Shown: in pieces, positions 38,380 through 47,830 of the stretch
Layout: every line of letters starts with the position of its first letter
How positions within the stretch are numbered: the stretch's first letter is position 1
Assembly: GCA_016707115.1 (NCBI GenBank)
Contig: JADJIH010000010.1
Location: forward strand, 1-64,000
Direction of reading: 5' to 3'
DNA from: Ignavibacteriales bacterium
Lineage (GTDB): Bacteria; Bacteroidota; Ignavibacteria; Ignavibacteriales; Ignavibacteriaceae
Length of the DNA stretch: 64,000 nt
The notes under the pieces: generated by a model
What the model was told of the DNA's origin: nothing
Databases searched by the model: none
The model's input: only the letters and a program-made list of their open reading frames with translations
Position numbers and translations under genes: made by a program

Positions 38380-41300
38380 ATGAGCGATTTCTCCTATCAG
38401 AAGAAAATAGAAAGATTTTATTCTTATTCCACTTCGATAAAACCAAATAATCAATTATTTGAATCTTTTATAAATATAAATTCCAATAAAAATTCTGAAA
38501 ACAATCCTCTTAATTCAGTTTTATTTTCAAAACTTGAAATTCAAAGTAGTCGATTTCTAGAAGGATTTTACTCTATCGAAAATCGAAATAACAGATGGAT
38601 GAGCAGAGTTGGTAAAGTTTTACTTAATGCTTCTTCAAAAGCAAAATTCTTTTTTATTAAAGGGTATTTTCCGGATGATTTTCATCCAAATAATAAGTTG
38701 GAAGTAACTGTTTATTTTGATGAAACTCTGATCAAAACAATAACGATATCAAAAATTGTTGACTATACAGCAGTTATTCCTGTTGATAAATATTTAGTGA
38801 TTAATCCCGGATCTGCAATACTTGTAAAACTTATTGTTAATAATACTGTTATTCCTGCAAAAGGCGGATTAAATTGTACAGATAATCGTGAACTTTCTAT
38901 GCTTGTTGATTCGTTGGGATTCATAGACTCAGAAAATGTGTCGAAGGAAATCGATAAACATTATAAGCGATGTACTCTGATTTCACAGCCGTTGGTACCT
39001 TACTTTAAAGGTTTCTGTAATGTCTGTAGTTCAGAAGAATATTTTGCACTAGAAAACCTTAGTATGATTAGGGAAACTTTTCGATGTAACAAATGCGGAT
39101 CTTCAAATCGAACAAGACAACTATCTCGCGGATTAATTACCCATTTTCAAAACATCGGATTTACTTCGAACTATGTTAAGGATTTAGCTAATGAGTTGAT
39201 TGATTCTAAATTTAAAATTTATGATACAGATTCAAATTATTTTATAGCAAGTTTACTGCAGAAATATGATGGATATATTACCAGTGATTTCTTAGATGGT
39301 GTTGAATCAGGAACAAAGCTTTCCGAAAATCATTATTGTCAGGATTTATCTAAACTAACTTTCGAATCTAACAGCTTTGATGTTGTTCTTTCAACAGATG
39401 TTTTTGAACATGTTCGACTTTATCAAAATGCAATTTCTGAAATTTATAGAGTACTTAAACCTGGAGGTGTTTATTTATTTACAGTTCCATTTAAAAGTGA
39501 ATTAGATGATCATGAAACATTTATAGATGTTATTCAGCAAGATGAAATATTAAAAGATGTAGAGCTTAGACAGAGAGTTTATCATGGAGACACCATTTCA
39601 AATGAAGGCGCATTATTATATAGAATTTATGGAAAAAAATTATTTAAAGAATTTGAAGATGCTGGTTTCTTTATAAAATACGAACGATCAACAATACCTG
39701 AGTCAGGAATTTTTGATTGTGATCTTTTTACTGCTTATAAACCACAACAAAATTATACTCTTTTAGAATCCGCAAGTACTGATTTAAAATTACAAAATCA
39801 TTCTAACAAAGAAATAAAACACAATAAATGCATCTTACTTAACATTGAGTTTAGTTCAGTATGCAATCTTCGCTGTAAATGGTGCATTCTTGATCATAGC
39901 AAACCCAAAGAATTTTTAAGTCCCTCAGAACTCAAAAAAATTATGATTCAAATTCAAGATGGACAATTGCCATTTTTAGAACGAATTGAATTACACAATG
40001 GAGGCGAAACTCTTTTACACCCCAAAATAGATGAAGCTTTAGAGATTATTAAGGAAGCAAAGAAAAATTTCACGAAACCAATTTTTATTACTCTGCTTAC
40101 AAATGGAACGGTACTAAAAGAAAGTACTTTAAACTTATTGTCTTCAGGTGATGTAGTTGATGAAATTCGAATTAGTATAGATGGTGGCTCTAAAAAAGAA
40201 TTTGAAGAAATTAGGAAGAATGCCAAGTGGGAAAAGGTAGCCGCAAATGTTAACCGTTTTAGAGACTCTATAAATAAGGCTAAATCAAATACAAAACTCG
40301 GAATTATTTGTATGGTTCCCTTGGATAAGCCGGACAATATTGAATGGATGGAAGAAGAATTTAGAAATGTTTTAGAGTTAACAGATAATATTGAAATAAG
40401 ATATCCGCATTCGTGGGAAGGGTCTCTACCTGAGTCAAGCGGCATACAATCAAAAGCATCACAAAAACGTGCAGATCGTTTATGTAAATTTTTAAAAAAT
40501 GATATGGTGGTTCTTGCAAGTGGTAATGTAACCGTATGTTGTGCTGACTTGAACGGAAGAGGAATTATCGGAGATGTTAGTTTAAATAGTCTAGATAAAA
40601 TTTTTGCGGGCGATGAACGACAAAAAATAATTACTCTCTGGCAGGAAGGTAGATTCGAGGATATTCCATTATGTTCAACTTGTGAAGGATACTACGATGC
40701 GGAGCCTGTTCTTGATTCAAAATCTGAAGAGCACATTGTAAATTCTAATAATATAAATAATGTAAAAAGTAAGAACGAGAAATTAATTAGTGAAACTTTA
40801 CAGCAGTTAAACTCAAAACTTTCAGCAAAATCTTTTTTTGAAGTGGAAAAGATTTTAAGTAGAACAAAAACAAATATTACTAATAGTGATGTGATCCAAG
40901 AATTTAAGAAATCCTTTTACGAAGCAAGAGAAATTTTTAGAAATGAAAAAAAATGGAATTCAAAAATAAGTGCTCAAAAATTAATTGAAGCGGAACAAAA
41001 TATTGAAATAAATAAACTCGATCGATCAGAATCTCTTTTATTTGAAATACTAAATGTTGAACCAACGCATATTGAAGCTGCCAATAACCTTGCAGTTGTT
41101 TATATCCTAAAAGAAGATTATCAAAATGCATTTGATTTAATATTGTACATTCTTAATAAAGATCATGAAAATGAAGTTGCTCTCGGTAACCTTGAATATC
41201 TGAAATCCATAGTTGATGTATCAGAATTATTAAACGTTAGCGGCAGTTCAAACCATAATTACACTCCTGTTGAAGCACCTGATATTACCATAAATCAGTT

Positions 41301-42141
41301 TAGGACACTAGATGATTTTAAATCATTTACCCACATAATGAAGAGTGAGTTTAAGGGAAGAATTATTTATGAAAAGAATTTATTGGACGGGGGAAATGAA
41401 TTTACTATAAATGGATATTGTTCTGCATGTAAAGCTAATGTGGATTTTATTGTGGATTACAATTATGCATATGAAGAAAACGGAACTAAAATTCCTAACT
41501 GGCGCGAAAGACTTTTATGCCCAAATTGTAATTTGAATAATAGAACAAGAGCGGCATTACATTTAATTGATAATTTTATTAAACCGGATTCAAGTTCTAA
41601 AATATTCTTAACTGAACAAACTACTCCATTATATCAATATACAAAATCACATTTTCCAAATACCGTTGGCAGTGAATATATAGGTGATAAAATTGAATTT
41701 GGGACGATCAACGATAATGGAATTCGAAATGAAGATCTTACAAATCTAACATTTGAAAATGCTGAATTTGATCTCGTTCTCAGCTTCGAAGTATTTGAAC
41801 ATATTCCAGATTTTAAAAGAGCTTTCTCCGAAGTGCTAAGAATTTTAAAACCAGGAGGGAAATTACTTTTCACTGTCCCATTCAATCGAAATTCAGAATC
41901 GAATTTGGTTAGAGCAATTATTCAAGATGATCAAATTCAACACATCTGCTCACCAGAATATCACGGCGATCCTATCAATGAATCTGAAGGTTGTTTATGT
42001 TTTTATCATTTTAGTTGGGAATTGTTAGATCAACTAAAGTCTGAAGGATTTGAAGATGCTTATTGCTGTTCTTTTTATTCAAAAGAAGCCGGACATCTTG
42101 GTGACGAGCAATTTTTTATCATCGCAGAAAAGAAAAAATGA
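38380..42141 (+). CDS. methyltransferase-radical SAM/SPASM-TPR-methyltransferase fusion protein
   Basis: This 1253-residue intact protein has about six modules. Residues 60-165 are beta-rich (RWMSRVGKVLLN, VTVYFDETLIKTI). Zinc ribbon 1 is CNVC near 211 with CNKCGSSNRTRQL near 240. Methyltransferase 1 has FDVVLSTDVFEHV near 334. Radical SAM has VCNLRCKWCILD near 493 and a SPASM-like end with VCCADLNGRG and CSTCEGYY near 720-770. A TPR-like part lies near 885-935. Zinc ribbon 2 is CSACKAN near 1011 with CPNCNLNNRTRAALH near 1047, and methyltransferase 2 has FDLVLSFEVFEHI near 1131. The two ribbon-methyltransferase modules are clearly duplicated. It starts the modification block that ends at fliC, so sugar or protein modification of flagellin is likely, but the substrate is unknown. 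Confidence 0.85.
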   Translation: MSDFSYQKKIERFYSYSTSIKPNNQLFESFININSNKNSENNPLNSVLFSKLEIQSSRFLEGFYSIENRNNRWMSRVGKVLLNASSKAKFFFIKGYFPDDFHPNNKLEVTVYFDETLIKTITISKIVDYTAVIPVDKYLVINPGSAILVKLIVNNTVIPAKGGLNCTDNRELSMLVDSLGFIDSENVSKEIDKHYKRCTLISQPLVPYFKGFCNVCSSEEYFALENLSMIRETFRCNKCGSSNRTRQLSRGLITHFQNIGFTSNYVKDLANELIDSKFKIYDTDSNYFIASLLQKYDGYITSDFLDGVESGTKLSENHYCQDLSKLTFESNSFDVVLSTDVFEHVRLYQNAISEIYRVLKPGGVYLFTVPFKSELDDHETFIDVIQQDEILKDVELRQRVYHGDTISNEGALLYRIYGKKLFKEFEDAGFFIKYERSTIPESGIFDCDLFTAYKPQQNYTLLESASTDLKLQNHSNKEIKHNKCILLNIEFSSVCNLRCKWCILDHSKPKEFLSPSELKKIMIQIQDGQLPFLERIELHNGGETLLHPKIDEALEIIKEAKKNFTKPIFITLLTNGTVLKESTLNLLSSGDVVDEIRISIDGGSKKEFEEIRKNAKWEKVAANVNRFRDSINKAKSNTKLGIICMVPLDKPDNIEWMEEEFRNVLELTDNIEIRYPHSWEGSLPESSGIQSKASQKRADRLCKFLKNDMVVLASGNVTVCCADLNGRGIIGDVSLNSLDKIFAGDERQKIITLWQEGRFEDIPLCSTCEGYYDAEPVLDSKSEEHIVNSNNINNVKSKNEKLISETLQQLNSKLSAKSFFEVEKILSRTKTNITNSDVIQEFKKSFYEAREIFRNEKKWNSKISAQKLIEAEQNIEINKLDRSESLLFEILNVEPTHIEAANNLAVVYILKEDYQNAFDLILYILNKDHENEVALGNLEYLKSIVDVSELLNVSGSSNHNYTPVEAPDITINQFRTLDDFKSFTHIMKSEFKGRIIYEKNLLDGGNEFTINGYCSACKANVDFIVDYNYAYEENGTKIPNWRERLLCPNCNLNNRTRAALHLIDNFIKPDSSSKIFLTEQTTPLYQYTKSHFPNTVGSEYIGDKIEFGTINDNGIRNEDLTNLTFENAEFDLVLSFEVFEHIPDFKRAFSEVLRILKPGGKLLFTVPFNRNSESNLVRAIIQDDQIQHICSPEYHGDPINESEGCLCFYHFSWELLDQLKSEGFEDAYCCSFYSKEAGHLGDEQFFIIAEKKK

Positions 42142-42218
42142 TTACAGAAAAAACTTTAGCTAATTGTAAAAATATCATGCAAAACATTTTGAATGAAGAA
42201 ATCAAAATGCTTGGATAA
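42138..42218 (+). other. possible 26-codon small ORF
   Basis: An ATG overlapping the stop of the large fusion gene (ATGA) opens a 26-codon frame, MITEKTLANCKNIMQNILNE and on to a TAA at 42216. It could be a coupled small peptide, a relic of a frameshifted gene, or chance. There is no ribosome site of its own. Confidence 0.2.
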
Positions 42219-42286
42219 AAAACATTATAAAATTTATCATCATTTAATTTTTAAAAAATAAATGTATCAAAAGAACAGAGTTTAAA

Positions 42287-43261
42287 TTGGAAAATAATAT
42301 AACATGTGAAACAGAGATTAATAAAGCGGAAGACTTAATCGAGAGTGGTTTGTATTCTGAGGCCAAAAATATTTTGGAATCAATTATATTAACCTTACCA
42401 GATAATCTTGAAGCTTTAAATGATATGGCTGTCGTTAATATAATGGAACAAGATTATAATTCAGCTGTATCTAACATTAAAAAAGTTTTATCTATTGATA
42501 AAACTAATAAAATTGCAGAAGAAAATTTAAGATACATACTATCCCTTCTACATAATGAAGGAAGTTTATCCGATTCCAAAAATGAACTCAATTGGGAAAC
42601 AGGGTTTACTTGGTTTTGTAAAGGTACTGGAATTGAAATAGGAAGCGGTGGAAAACCTCTACCAGGTTTACAATCCAAACAAGTTGATCTTGTGGATGAT
42701 TACAATGGTTTTAAATATCATGTAGATTATCTATCTCCAGCTGATGATCTGAGTTTTGCAGAAGACAATTCACTTGATTATATAGTTCATAGCAACATGC
42801 TTGAACATCTTGCCAATCCTGTAAAAGCTTTGCTTGAATGGCATCGGGCTCTAAAACCAATCGGCATTTTATATATAATGATTCCAGATAAACGGTTGTG
42901 GATTACTGATAGACAAAGAAATGTAAGCTATCCACAAGAATGGACTTATGCCTATTTAGAAAACAGATCAAACACACCATCATATCCAAATGATCCAAAC
43001 ACTCATTTCTTTGCTTACACACCAAATGTATTTAAAGAATGCCTGGCTAAAACTTCTCAGCTTGATAATCTATTTGAAGTTGCAGAAATCTTTACTTCAA
43101 GTGATAAAGTTGTTGATGAAATTATTCGTAATGTAAATGTATTTGTACCCGACGGTGATCATATGTCCCAAAATTATTTGGCAATGCAAAATATTCAACA
43201 AAATAATGGAGAATATAAAGTTGGGCATAGTTTTCATGTTGTGCTAAAGGCGATAAAATGA
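42287..43261 (+). CDS. TPR-methyltransferase protein
   Basis: This 324-residue protein has an N-terminal TPR-like pair (LIESGLYSEAKNILESIILT, EQDYNSAVSNIKKVLSIDK), then a type 11 methyltransferase domain: GIEIGSGGKPLPGL as motif I, VDLVDDYNGFKYHVDYL, and LDYIVHSNMLEHLANPVKAL. No ATG fits the open N-terminus; the frame opens at TTG 42287, which is the chosen start, though a nearby indel could also explain it. The TPR matches those in the neighbouring fusion and glycosyltransferases, suggesting a shared docking partner, perhaps flagellin. The next gene overlaps it by four bases. Confidence 0.8.
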   Translation: MENNITCETEINKAEDLIESGLYSEAKNILESIILTLPDNLEALNDMAVVNIMEQDYNSAVSNIKKVLSIDKTNKIAEENLRYILSLLHNEGSLSDSKNELNWETGFTWFCKGTGIEIGSGGKPLPGLQSKQVDLVDDYNGFKYHVDYLSPADDLSFAEDNSLDYIVHSNMLEHLANPVKALLEWHRALKPIGILYIMIPDKRLWITDRQRNVSYPQEWTYAYLENRSNTPSYPNDPNTHFFAYTPNVFKECLAKTSQLDNLFEVAEIFTSSDKVVDEIIRNVNVFVPDGDHMSQNYLAMQNIQQNNGEYKVGHSFHVVLKAIK

Positions 43262-44160
43262 AAACACTGATTATTAAACTTGGTGCATCCGGAGATGTTA
43301 TAAGGACAACTACACTCTTACATTTGTTTGATGATGGTGTTGATTGGATAACAAGTGATTTAAATTCGATTCTATTAGAAGGTCTGCCGCGTGTAAACAA
43401 AATAATTAAAGAATCGGAATTAACATTTACTAATTTTTATAATTATGATTTGATAGTAAACTTAGAAGATACCATTGATGCTGCCAAAATTGTTGAGGCA
43501 ATAAATCACAAAGAAGTGTTTGGGTCATACTTAAATAAATCCGGAAACATAACTTATACAGATAGCTCAAAAGATTGGTTCGATTTGAGTTTAATAAGCA
43601 AACATGGAATTGAAAAAGCAAATCAACTAAAATTTGAAAACCAAAAATCATTTCAGGAATTAATATTTACTGGTTTAGGATTTAAGTTTAATCATCATCA
43701 ATATTTATTACCAGTTACAATTCCAAGTATTCTAACTGGCGATGTTGCCATTTCTTCAAAAGCTGGTAAAGTTTGGCCAATGAAAAACTGGGCTTATTAT
43801 AACCAATTAGCAGATCACCTAAGAGAACAAGGATACATAGTTAATTTCCTGCCGCATAGAAAAACTATATTAGAACATCTCGCTGATGTGAGAAGTCATT
43901 CACATTTGATAAGTGGAGATAGCCTTCCTATGCATTTTGCATTGGGCAGTAATATTGAGTGTATAAGTTTATTTATTTGTACCAGTGCTGCTGAGATTTT
44001 TGATTATGGAGTTCAGCAAAAAATAATTTCTCCCCAACTAGAAAAATATTTTTACAGAAGGGATTTTGATGAAGATTCTGTAAAATCAATTTCCTTTGAT
44101 ACTGTGACCAAAGCATTTGAGCAATTAAAAGAAAAGAAAATTTCTTATGCATACTCCTGA
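43258..44160 (+). CDS. GT9-like (heptosyltransferase-type) glycosyltransferase
   Basis: This 300-residue protein begins MKTLIIKLGASGDVIRTTTL, the glycine-rich ADP-heptose:LPS heptosyltransferase family start, and later carries SKAGKVWPMKNWAYYNQLAD, HSHLISGDSLPMHFALGS and ECISLFICTSAAEIF. The GDSLPMHFA region matches the nucleotide-sugar site (GxDSxxxHxA) of GT9 enzymes. It transfers an unknown sugar, plausibly in the flagellin glycan or a linked envelope glycan. Its start overlaps the upstream stop (ATGA), and the following gene starts 14 bases before its stop, so tight coupling is expected. Confidence 0.8.
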   Translation: MKTLIIKLGASGDVIRTTTLLHLFDDGVDWITSDLNSILLEGLPRVNKIIKESELTFTNFYNYDLIVNLEDTIDAAKIVEAINHKEVFGSYLNKSGNITYTDSSKDWFDLSLISKHGIEKANQLKFENQKSFQELIFTGLGFKFNHHQYLLPVTIPSILTGDVAISSKAGKVWPMKNWAYYNQLADHLREQGYIVNFLPHRKTILEHLADVRSHSHLISGDSLPMHFALGSNIECISLFICTSAAEIFDYGVQQKIISPQLEKYFYRRDFDEDSVKSISFDTVTKAFEQLKEKKISYAYS

Positions 44161-47100
44161 TGAACTTCAAAATGTAGTACAAAACCTATCTAATCAAAAT
44201 GATTATAAAAGTCTAACTAAGTTCTTAGAACGAGTAATAAATGATGATTTGAATAATCTACAAGTAAACAATAAAGCAAATCATTATTTAGGTAGAATAT
44301 ATTATTATAATGAACAATTTGAAAAATCTAGAGAATATTTTATCAATGCTTTATGCTGTGATCCTAAAGATGTTTTCTCAAGAATTTATCTTGGTTTGAT
44401 CGCAGAAAAGAATAATAATGCACATGAAGCAATCAGAATTTATGCAAGTTGTTTAGATACTAATCCGGAGATTAAAAATCTCAACTACAAAATAAAAGAA
44501 TTAGCAATAACCATTTCTTCAGGAAATAGTATTGTTGATAAGATTTTATCAAATGCTGAAGAAAAAACAGTTCATCCAAATACTGAATATCCATTAGTCT
44601 CAATTTTAATTTTATGTTATAATAAAGTCGAGTACACATTAAAATGCCTTGATGCACTTTTTGCAAATACAGTATATAAAAACTATGAAGTAATAGTTGT
44701 TGATAATGCTTCCGTTGATGAGACACCGGTATTGCTGGAAACATACGGTGATAAAATAAAATTTGTGCACTCTAAAACAAATCTTGGTTTTGTTGGTGGA
44801 AATAATCTTGCTGCTAATTACGCAAAAGGTGAGTATGTAGTGTTTCTTAACAATGATACCGAGGTGAAACCAAACTGGTTAATATATTTGTATAAAACAT
44901 TTATGGTTAATCCCAGTGCAGGAGCAGTTGGATCAATGCTGGTTTATGAGGATGGTACACTGCAAGAAGCTGGAGGCATTATTTTTAAAGATGCTACTGG
45001 ATGGAACTATGGAAAGGGAAAAAGTGCTGTAAGTTCCCAATTTAATTTTACCCGAGAAGTTGATTATTGTTCTGGTGCAGCTTTAATGGTGCGTAAAGAT
45101 TTATTTTTATTGCACGGTAAATTTGATGAGAGGTTTGCCCCAGCATATTTTGAGGATACAGATTTATGTTTTGGTATTCGTAAACTTGGGTACAAAGTAT
45201 TTTACTGTCCATTTTCTAAAGTAGTACATCATGAAGGCATTACCGCTGGAACGGATTTATCAAAAGGCTTTAAAAAATTTCAAATATTAAATACTCCAAA
45301 GTTTATTAATAAATGGAAACATGAATTAGAATTACAATATCAAGGAGATCCAAACCTTGTTTATTCATTTTCAAATCGAAGTAAAGGTAAACGCATTTTA
45401 ATTATTGATGATATTCCACCCTTGCCAGACAGAGCTGCCGGAGCACTAAGACATTATCATACTTTAAAACAAATGCTAAATCTTGGTTACGTTGTAACTT
45501 ATGTTCATTTATCAGGTAAGAACTACACGGATGAGAATGCAACTAACTATATAAAGTATTTTAAAATGCTGGGTGTAGAGTTTATCTGGTTCAATTATGA
45601 AAGCTGGTGGTCATTTAGAGAAACTCCACAAGTAAAACCGGTTTTACAAGATTTAATTAACTCGTTAGATATTAAAAGAAGAAATTATGATTTAATTTAT
45701 ATTGCATTCTGGCATATCGCCGAATATTTTATAGATATCATTAGAAAACAAACTACAACAACTCCAATCTTAATTGATACAATGGATATACATTATCTGC
45801 GGGAGCAAAGACAAGCAGAAATGAGTAGAGATCCTGAACAAATCAGAAAAGCAAGACTTAATAAGAAGAAAGAGATTGAAGTTTATAGTAAAGTGGATTG
45901 CATTACGACTGTTACTGAAAAAGATCGTGATGAATTAAAGCAACATTTGAATGATAAATCTATTCTAATTCTAACAGATGTTCATGATGCAGTTGAAACT
46001 ACATCCTCCTTTAATGAAAGAAAAGATTTATTGTTTGTTGGAAACTTCAATCATACTCCAAACGAAGATGCAGTTTTGTATTTCTGTAAGGAAATATTTC
46101 CTTTAGTAGTAAAACAAATCCCTGAAATAAAATTTTACATTGTTGGTAATAATCCATCAGACAAAATAAATTCTCTCGCTTCAGGTAAAATTATTGTAAC
46201 CGGCTGGGTTCCGGAAATAAAACCGTATTTAGAAAAGTGCAGAGTCTCAGTTGTTCCTTTAAGATACGGCGCTGGTAACAAAGGCAAAGTTGGTGAAACA
46301 CTTTCTCATGGTGTTCCAATGGTTTCTACAACTATTGGAGCAGAAGGAATGAATATAATTAATGAAGTTCATTCCTTTGTTACAGATGACTCGAGACAAA
46401 TTGCTGAGTATATAATAAAACTTTATTCAGATAAAACTCTGTGGGAAAAATTTTCTGCAAGTGGTAAAGCATTAATTACAACTCAATACTCGAGTGAGCT
46501 GATGAGTAAAAGACTACAGTACATTATGAGTTTTTCAACTCGTGAATCACTTAACAGGAAATTGGCGTTAAGTTTTCCAAATCCACCAGCTGTCAGCATA
46601 ATTTTAATTTCATATAATCAATATGATTTTACAAAAAAGTGTTTAACAAGCATTCTTCAGTATTCTAAATTGAGCTATGAGATAATTTTAATTGATAACA
46701 ACTCTAGCGATAGTACTGTTAAAAATATTAAAAAAGATTTTCCAGAAGTCAGATTAATTGAAAATAAAGAAAACAATGGTTTTCCTAAAGCTGTAAATCA
46801 AGGGATTACTTCCGCAATTGGTGATTATGTTCTACTTCTTAATAACGATACTATTGTAACAAATGGCTGGTTGGAAAAATTATTTGAAGTTGCTGAATCA
46901 GACAAAACAATTGGTGTTGTTGGTCCCATTAGTAATGAAGTTAGTGGTGTGCAAAAAGATAAAGAAGCTAATTACAAAACAATTGAGGAAATGCATGTTT
47001 ATGCTGCTTCTGTAAAAGAGAAGAATAAAAACAAAATGTTGCAATTTCCTAGAGTAGCGTTTTTATGTACGCTGATTAAACGAGAAGTAATAGATAAAAT

Positions 47101-47827
47101 TGGCGGACTCGATGAGCGCTTTTCTCCTGGTAATTTTGAAGACGATGACTTTTGCTTGCGTGCTCAGCTTGCAGGATATAAAACAGTTATAGCTAAAGAT
47201 GTTTTTATTCATCACTATGGTTCAAAAAGTTTTAAAGCAGATGGCGAAAAAAAGTATGCTGAAAGATTAAAAATCAATCATCAAATATTTGTTGACAAGT
47301 GGGGTGCAGATCCAGATGAAATCTGGTTAAAGCAAAAACCATTTAATCATTCGAGAAATTTATTCATCTCTATAGATAATGATGAATTTAAAAAGTCATT
47401 CGAACGTGCCCAAAATAATATTAAGGATAAAGAATTTGACTTGGCTATAACTGAACTTGGATTGGCAATTGAAAAATATGACACTTCTGATAAATCTTAT
47501 TCAATAATATCAAAAGAAGATTTACTATTGCTAAGCGCTAATGTTTCTTTGATCATAAAGGATCTTGAAAAAGCAAATATGTTTTTTGAAGAAGCTTTAA
47601 AACTTAATCCATCATCTTCAGAAGCATGTTTTGGATTAGGACAGGTTTTTTATCACGCAGAAATGTATGAGCAATCTAAGGCGATGTTTGAGTGGGCAAT
47701 AAAAAATAACTCCAAAAATGTTAATGCATTGGAAGCATTAAAATCAGTTAATGAAATTCTTGCATTTCCATCAGAGCATAATTCTTTATTTGAAGTTGAA
47801 GTCGAAACAATTGAAGCAGAAAAATAA
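44147..47827 (+). CDS. TPR protein with three glycosyltransferase domains (GT2-GT4-GT2)
   Basis: This 1226-residue protein starts with TPR-like helices (about 1-120). GT2 domain one follows from about 146 (VSILILCYNKVEYTLKCLDA; FLNNDTEVKPNWL; YCSGAALMVRKDLF; YFEDTDLCFGIRKLG). A GT4-type domain runs from about 413 to 790 (ILIIDDIPPLPDRAAGALRH; RKDLLFVGNFNHTPNEDAVL; VVPLRYGAGNKGKVGETLSHG). GT2 domain two starts at about 813 (AVSIILISYNQYDFTKKCLT; YVLLLNNDTIVTNGWLEKL; ENNGFPKAVNQG). TPRs close the protein (AMFEWAIKNNSKNVNALEAL). DxD-type metal motifs (NNDT) are kept in both GT2 units. One polypeptide could add at least three sugars. It starts 14 bases before the GT9-like stop and ends three bases before the next gene. 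Confidence 0.88.
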   Translation: MHTPDELQNVVQNLSNQNDYKSLTKFLERVINDDLNNLQVNNKANHYLGRIYYYNEQFEKSREYFINALCCDPKDVFSRIYLGLIAEKNNNAHEAIRIYASCLDTNPEIKNLNYKIKELAITISSGNSIVDKILSNAEEKTVHPNTEYPLVSILILCYNKVEYTLKCLDALFANTVYKNYEVIVVDNASVDETPVLLETYGDKIKFVHSKTNLGFVGGNNLAANYAKGEYVVFLNNDTEVKPNWLIYLYKTFMVNPSAGAVGSMLVYEDGTLQEAGGIIFKDATGWNYGKGKSAVSSQFNFTREVDYCSGAALMVRKDLFLLHGKFDERFAPAYFEDTDLCFGIRKLGYKVFYCPFSKVVHHEGITAGTDLSKGFKKFQILNTPKFINKWKHELELQYQGDPNLVYSFSNRSKGKRILIIDDIPPLPDRAAGALRHYHTLKQMLNLGYVVTYVHLSGKNYTDENATNYIKYFKMLGVEFIWFNYESWWSFRETPQVKPVLQDLINSLDIKRRNYDLIYIAFWHIAEYFIDIIRKQTTTTPILIDTMDIHYLREQRQAEMSRDPEQIRKARLNKKKEIEVYSKVDCITTVTEKDRDELKQHLNDKSILILTDVHDAVETTSSFNERKDLLFVGNFNHTPNEDAVLYFCKEIFPLVVKQIPEIKFYIVGNNPSDKINSLASGKIIVTGWVPEIKPYLEKCRVSVVPLRYGAGNKGKVGETLSHGVPMVSTTIGAEGMNIINEVHSFVTDDSRQIAEYIIKLYSDKTLWEKFSASGKALITTQYSSELMSKRLQYIMSFSTRESLNRKLALSFPNPPAVSIILISYNQYDFTKKCLTSILQYSKLSYEIILIDNNSSDSTVKNIKKDFPEVRLIENKENNGFPKAVNQGITSAIGDYVLLLNNDTIVTNGWLEKLFEVAESDKTIGVVGPISNEVSGVQKDKEANYKTIEEMHVYAASVKEKNKNKMLQFPRVAFLCTLIKREVIDKIGGLDERFSPGNFEDDDFCLRAQLAGYKTVIAKDVFIHHYGSKSFKADGEKKYAERLKINHQIFVDKWGADPDEIWLKQKPFNHSRNLFISIDNDEFKKSFERAQNNIKDKEFDLAITELGLAIEKYDTSDKSYSIISKEDLLLLSANVSLIIKDLEKANMFFEEALKLNPSSSEACFGLGQVFYHAEMYEQSKAMFEWAIKNNSKNVNALEALKSVNEILAFPSEHNSLFEVEVETIEAEK

Positions 47828-47830
47828 TCT

